From positions 434,001 to 498,000 of the forward strand of contig CAJFCV020000003.1 of NCBI GenBank assembly GCA_904066235.2: 64,000 nt of DNA. The letters are read 5' to 3'. Made by a program: the position numbers and the translations under genes. The notes under the pieces are model-generated. The model was not told the DNA's origin. It worked only from the letters and a program-made list of their open reading frames with translations, and ran no database searches. Shown here piece after piece: positions 60,280-64,000 of this stretch. Origin of the DNA: Bursaphelenchus xylophilus. Taxonomy: Eukaryota > Nematoda > Chromadorea > Rhabditida > Aphelenchoididae. Each line of letters starts with the position of its first letter. Within the stretch, counting starts at the first letter, position 1.

Positions 60280-60425
60280 TCAGTCTGTCGGGAAAATAAT
60301 GTGGATTTGTCGAATCGCCCATAATCGCTGGCTTCAATGGCTAGCTGCGGCTGGAATATCGTTTTCTGTGGGAAGGCGAGACATTTTGCTATGACAAGTC
60401 CACATTATTTTCCCGACAAATTGAT
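60280..60425. mobile_element. Family A element, GTGG variant
   Basis: CTCAGTCTGTCGGGAAAATA with ATGTGG and CCACATTATTTTCCCGACAA. A lone left end of the GAGCAC variant is at 60029. A single 42 bp minisatellite sentence follows at 60435-60475. Confidence 0.8.
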
Positions 60426-60628
60426 ATAGATCAAATTTTGGGTCAAGTCTTCCTCTGAGCCCACAAAGATGACAATTCAAATTTGGAAAGCTGCGTTTTT
60501 TTCAGAATCCGTTAAAAACTTTTAAACTTCAAATTTTTTACAATTAGCCATTAAAAAATATGTTTTATTTCTGCAAAACGCGAACTAAAAGTTTCAATTT
60601 TCGATTTTTTTGAATTTTCCATATCCAC

Positions 60629-60786
60629 ATCAGTCTGTCGGGAAAATACTGAGCAAAATGTTGCTGTGCCAATCACGTCGCTGAAGTGAAAAGTAATTTG
60701 ATTTTGTCGCGAAGACAATTCATTTTCTCGGCGACGCTGCGATTTTCGCTGCGACAGAGTGCTTATTATTTTCCCGACAGGCTGAT
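60629..60786. mobile_element. Family A element
   Basis: ATCAGTCTGTCGGGAAAATA and TTATTTTCCCGACAGGCTGA. Interior ATCACGTCGCTGAAGTGAAA is typical. Confidence 0.85.
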
Positions 60787-61263
60787 TTCCCATTTTTTCT
60801 GGATTTTTTATGAAACCAGAGGAGAAAGTCATGAGGTATAATTTATTTTTGTTTGTCATTCTTCTCCATTTTTTCTTTCTCCAATATTTTTTGGATCTGA
60901 TGACGTAATCTCCGTGACGATTGCTAAATAAATAATAATACATAAATAGAATCCATCATTTATTTTTGTCAATAAAACCTTCTATTTCAGGAGATATTTG
61001 CTCAAATTCGCAACAAAAAACGACGGTTTTCATCTAAATATTTATTCAAATTTTCCAAAAATTATTCAAATTTTTGGAATTTCCAACTTTTCTCTAATTC
61101 CCCCTGAGGCATTGAATTTTTAACTGCCTCCGAAACGTTCAACAAGCCTTGAGAGAGTTTCCGAACCAACAGGGAATTTGATGTAGGCCGTCAAAACGCC
61201 CGAGGTGACGAATAATTAGGCCACGCCCACCCGCGGAAAGGAGCGAAATTTGAAGGCCCCAAA
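60787..61263. other. Upstream region of the MLCK-like gene
   Basis: A TTCTATTTCAG acceptor-like site ends near 60991, 273 bases before the ATG; it could be a trans-splice or leader site. 61080-61250 is less AT-rich. No gene is seen. Confidence 0.4.
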
Positions 61264-63586
61264 ATGGTGGTCCTGGGCAATGACTGCAAAATGTCGGCCG
61301 CCGATCAGCCGGCCGACGCGATTCATGTGGACGAAATCGATCACTTCAATGGTAAGTGGTTTTTGGCTCGAATTTTTTATTATGTTGGCATTTTTGAGGG
61401 TAAATTTTGGGGATTGGAACTTGTGATATTGAGGAAAATTAGAGCAGGTTTTTACGGCATGTTCGACTTTTTCACTTGCGCTTTACAAATATTATTGAGA
61501 TTTTTAGGCCGAAAATTATTATCGAGATTTATTTTTTTGATAGAACGAATTTTTCTTTATTTTGTTGTTTGCGTAAATGCTTTACTAGCAGGCTGCATAG
61601 CATTTCTATAAAAAATTTTTTTCCAACGACTGCTCGAAATGTTATTGGCAACAAATTGCTTCGGGCCAATGGTCCAGATTTGGTCTTTTGTATAATAAAA
61701 AGATCGTTGAATACCAGTATTTTCAGAGAGTACTTATCAGTCTATCGGGAAAATAACGGCGGGTCGTCGCGTTAAAATGTCTCGTCTCGCCGCTATCGCG
61801 CAAGAAATTCCAAGCCGTGGCTTGCAGTTGCAAAGCGATGATGGGCGGTTTCGAGATGCGACGATCCGCCGTTATTTTCCCGACAGACTATACTTTTATC
61901 TCAGCGATGCCCCTGATTTTCAGGGATTGGTTTACGGACCATTTGGGGGACCTATGCCAAATTTTTAAAAATTGGGGGTAATTTTTTTGGAATACTGAAC
62001 TTTTTTATTTTATTTTTTCCGTTTTTGTGGGAAATTTTAATTTCAAAAATTGTTTGGATTTTCATAAAGAAAACCAAGACTGTAATATATGTTTTTATGT
62101 CAAGTATTACCCAGTAATCCATTTATTTTTACCTATTTCTTCTATATTTTACTAATTCTCACCTTGTTTTAGACGATTGGTCACCGCCCTTTGCTTTTCG
62201 AGATGGAGTCAAAATACGAACCGAACAGAAGCTCTCCGACTTCTACACCGTCTACGAGGAGATTGGAGAGTACGTCAAAAAAGTCATTTTTTAAATTATT
62301 TAATTTTTTTTTCAGAGGCAAATTCGGCAAAGTTTTCCGTTGCGTTGAAAAAGAAACGGGTTTAACGTTGGCGGCGAAGTTCATTAAGCTTCGGAAGGAT
62401 GCGGACTTGGCCAAGGTGGAAAAAGAAGTGGGTTTTGGGGATTTTTTGGTTGAAATTTTTGGAAAAATAAATTTAAAAAATTTTTTTTTTAATTTTAAAA
62501 TTTTTTAATAATTTTTTATTGGCTATTAAAAAAATTAAAATAATCTTGGGGGTCGGTTTTGAGGTTTTTTGACCGACTTTTTTGGTCGAAAATTTTTTTT
62601 ATTTTTTTTTTTTTATTTTTTTCTTTTTTTTATTTTTTAAATTTTACAAGTTTTTAATAGCTTTTTTGCGATTAAAAAAATCAAATAATTTTGGAAGTCG
62701 GTTTAAGGATTTTTTGACCGATTTTTTGGTCGAAAATTTTTTAAAAAATTTTTTATCTTTTTTTTCTTTTTTTATTTTTTTTTAATTTTAAATTTTTAAT
62801 ATAGCTTTGTTTGAAATTAAAAAAAATTTTTTAAATATTTTTTTTTTCAAATAAAAAAAAATTATTTCAAAATCCAACAGTACAAATTTCGGCTTCGTCC
62901 AAAATTAATTTCTCTTTCCCAAAAATTTCGCTTTGATTTTAGGTCCAGATCATGACTAAGATGCGACACAAATGCATTGCTCAGATCTACGACGCTTTCG
63001 CCGGCGCGAACAATGACGTCATCCTGATAATGGAAATGTGCGTTTAATAATTACTGTAAAATTTCGAAAAAATATTTTTTTATTTTTTAATAATATTTAT
63101 TGATTTTTTATTTTTTTTTTTATTTCAAAAAAAAATTTTTTTATATTTAAAAAAATTTTTTTTATTTTAAAAAAAAATTATTTTTTTTTATTTTTTTTAG
63201 TGTGGCCGGTGGCGAATTGTTCGATCGTGTAATTGAAGAGTATTATGTCCTCACGGAGACCGCGGTAGCCCTAATTATGTATCAGATATGCGAAGCACTC
63301 GCCTACATACACAGTCAAAATATCATTCACTTGGATTTGAAGGTAAAAAATATTTTTTTGCAAAAAACTTTTAAAAAAAATTGCAGCCAGAAAACATAAT
63401 GTGTGTCTCGCAATCGGGTAATCAGGTGAAATTGATCGACTTCGGTCTGGCTCAATATTACGATGGATCTCATGACCTGCTCTTGATGGCCGGCACTCCC
63501 GAATTCGCGGCGCCAGAGGTGATAAAATACGAACCCTTGGACTTCCATACGGATATGTGGAGTGTGGGGGTTATTGCTTATATTTT
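61264..63586 (+). CDS. Myosin light chain kinase-like Ser/Thr kinase (3' end beyond the window)
   Basis: Exons: 61264-61351, 62173-62269, 62316-62427, 62943-63037, 63201-63342, 63387-63586; the last ends in phase 2, so more exons follow. The 245 residues seen start at an ATG in a GC-rich exon. TEQKLSDFY (46-54) leads into the Gly loop IGEGKFGKVF (60-69), catalytic Lys83 in LAAKFIK, HLDLK with Asp176, DFG with Asp196, and MAGTPEFAAPE ending at Glu222. The HLD version of the HRD motif and the TEQKxSDFY lead are characteristic of the MLCK/titin-kinase branch of CaM kinases. A Ca2+/calmodulin-binding autoinhibitory helix is expected downstream. The likely role is phosphorylation of myosin regulatory light chain. 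No Ig or FN3 domain is visible upstream, unlike titin or twitchin. Other CaMK-branch kinases such as DAPK fit less well. Confidence 0.92.
61735..61891. mobile_element. Family A element, CGGCGG variant, MLCK-like intron 1
   Basis: TATCAGTCTATCGGGAAAAT and TTATTTTCCCGACAGACTAT with ACGGCGGGTCGTCGCG and CGATCCGCCG inside. Confidence 0.85.
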
Positions 63587-63599
63587 GTGAGTTTTGAAT

Positions 63600-64000
63600 T
63601 TTTTGAAGGGAAGAGTTGACTCAAAATTATTGAAATGGGTCAAGTCTTTCTCTCGGTCAAATTTTTGGCGTTTTGATAACTTGGTGGGAAAAAGTGTAGG
63701 GAGGGCTCAAATTTAGTGATTTTGGTCCTTTTTTAGTCGGCAATTTGCCCGGGCAAGATCAATCTGACCAGAATTTATCCGGTCAACTTGCCCAATATGA
63801 CCAAAATTTGACCGGTGAAGTTGATAAATATAATTTTATGGCAAGCCAGAGGGTATTCGAACTTGGCCGACCAAGTTTATCTTGCCTAATCTAACCGGTC
63901 AACTTGCCGAATATGACCAAAATTTGACCAGTGAAGTTGGTATATTGGAATTTCATTTTTAATTAGAGAATATTCAAACTTGACCAACCAAGTTCATCTA
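63600..64000. repeat. Short interspersed ACCGGTCAACTTG repeats in intron 6 of the MLCK-like gene
   Basis: CCGGTCAACTTGCC and AATATGACCAAAATTTGACC recur around 63778-63820 and 63894-63935, with ACTTGACCAACCAAGTT-type short palindromes between them. The array continues out of the window. Confidence 0.65.

Overview
The window reads as nuclear DNA of a nematode, probably a rhabditid-type free-living species. Introns are rich in T and A and end in TTTCAG or TTTTAG. Several first ATGs lie 4-17 bases after an orphan splice acceptor, as expected for spliced-leader trans-splicing. The encoded proteins look closest to Caenorhabditis-type orthologues from memory. I cannot name the species.

Layout. 1-7.2 kb is repeat-filled intergenic DNA. 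7.2-13.7 kb holds a salt-inducible kinase gene (SIK/KIN-29 type, 843 aa, 7 exons). 17.5-19.1 kb holds the last three exons of a single-pass membrane protein with WW-binding PY motifs. 22.9-27.2 kb holds glycogen synthase (695 aa, 8 exons). 30.0-32.1 kb holds a small Tyr/Arg-rich protein (231 aa, 4 exons) that I do not recognise. A tRNA-Glu(UUC) lies on the minus strand at 32.4 kb. 38.9-51.1 kb holds Golgi alpha-mannosidase II (1000 aa, 13 exons). Its last intron carries an antisense LTR-retrotransposon remnant, with a Gag ORF with three zinc knuckles and a primer-binding site matching tRNA-Trp. 51.1-61.2 kb is repeat-rich intergenic DNA with a decayed copy of one mannosidase exon. 61.3 kb to the end holds a myosin light chain kinase-like gene that runs off the window. 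All six protein genes are on the + strand. I see no functional link between neighbours: this is an ordinary multi-gene stretch, not an operon of related genes.

Most other sequence is made of short palindromic, non-autonomous DNA elements with TA flanks, in at least eight families. They are named here by their ends: A = GTCTGTCGGGAAAATAATG; B = GGGGACCTGATCCAGTGGC; C = AAGTGCGACGCTCAGATTTT; D = GTGTGTCCAGAAAATGTG; E = ACAGGGTCTTACAAAAAACG; F = ACAGGGTGTTTCAAGAAATT; G = GGGTGTCCCATAAGTCTTGC; H = GTCCGTTCGCAAAGTCGCT. Several introns hold tandem arrays. The most notable structures are the kinase intron array built from TGCAC-N-GTGCA blocks, a tandemly copied exon-1 splice donor, family A elements sitting at the apex of larger palindromes, a 1.1 kb foldback in mannosidase, and the stray mannosidase pseudo-exon.
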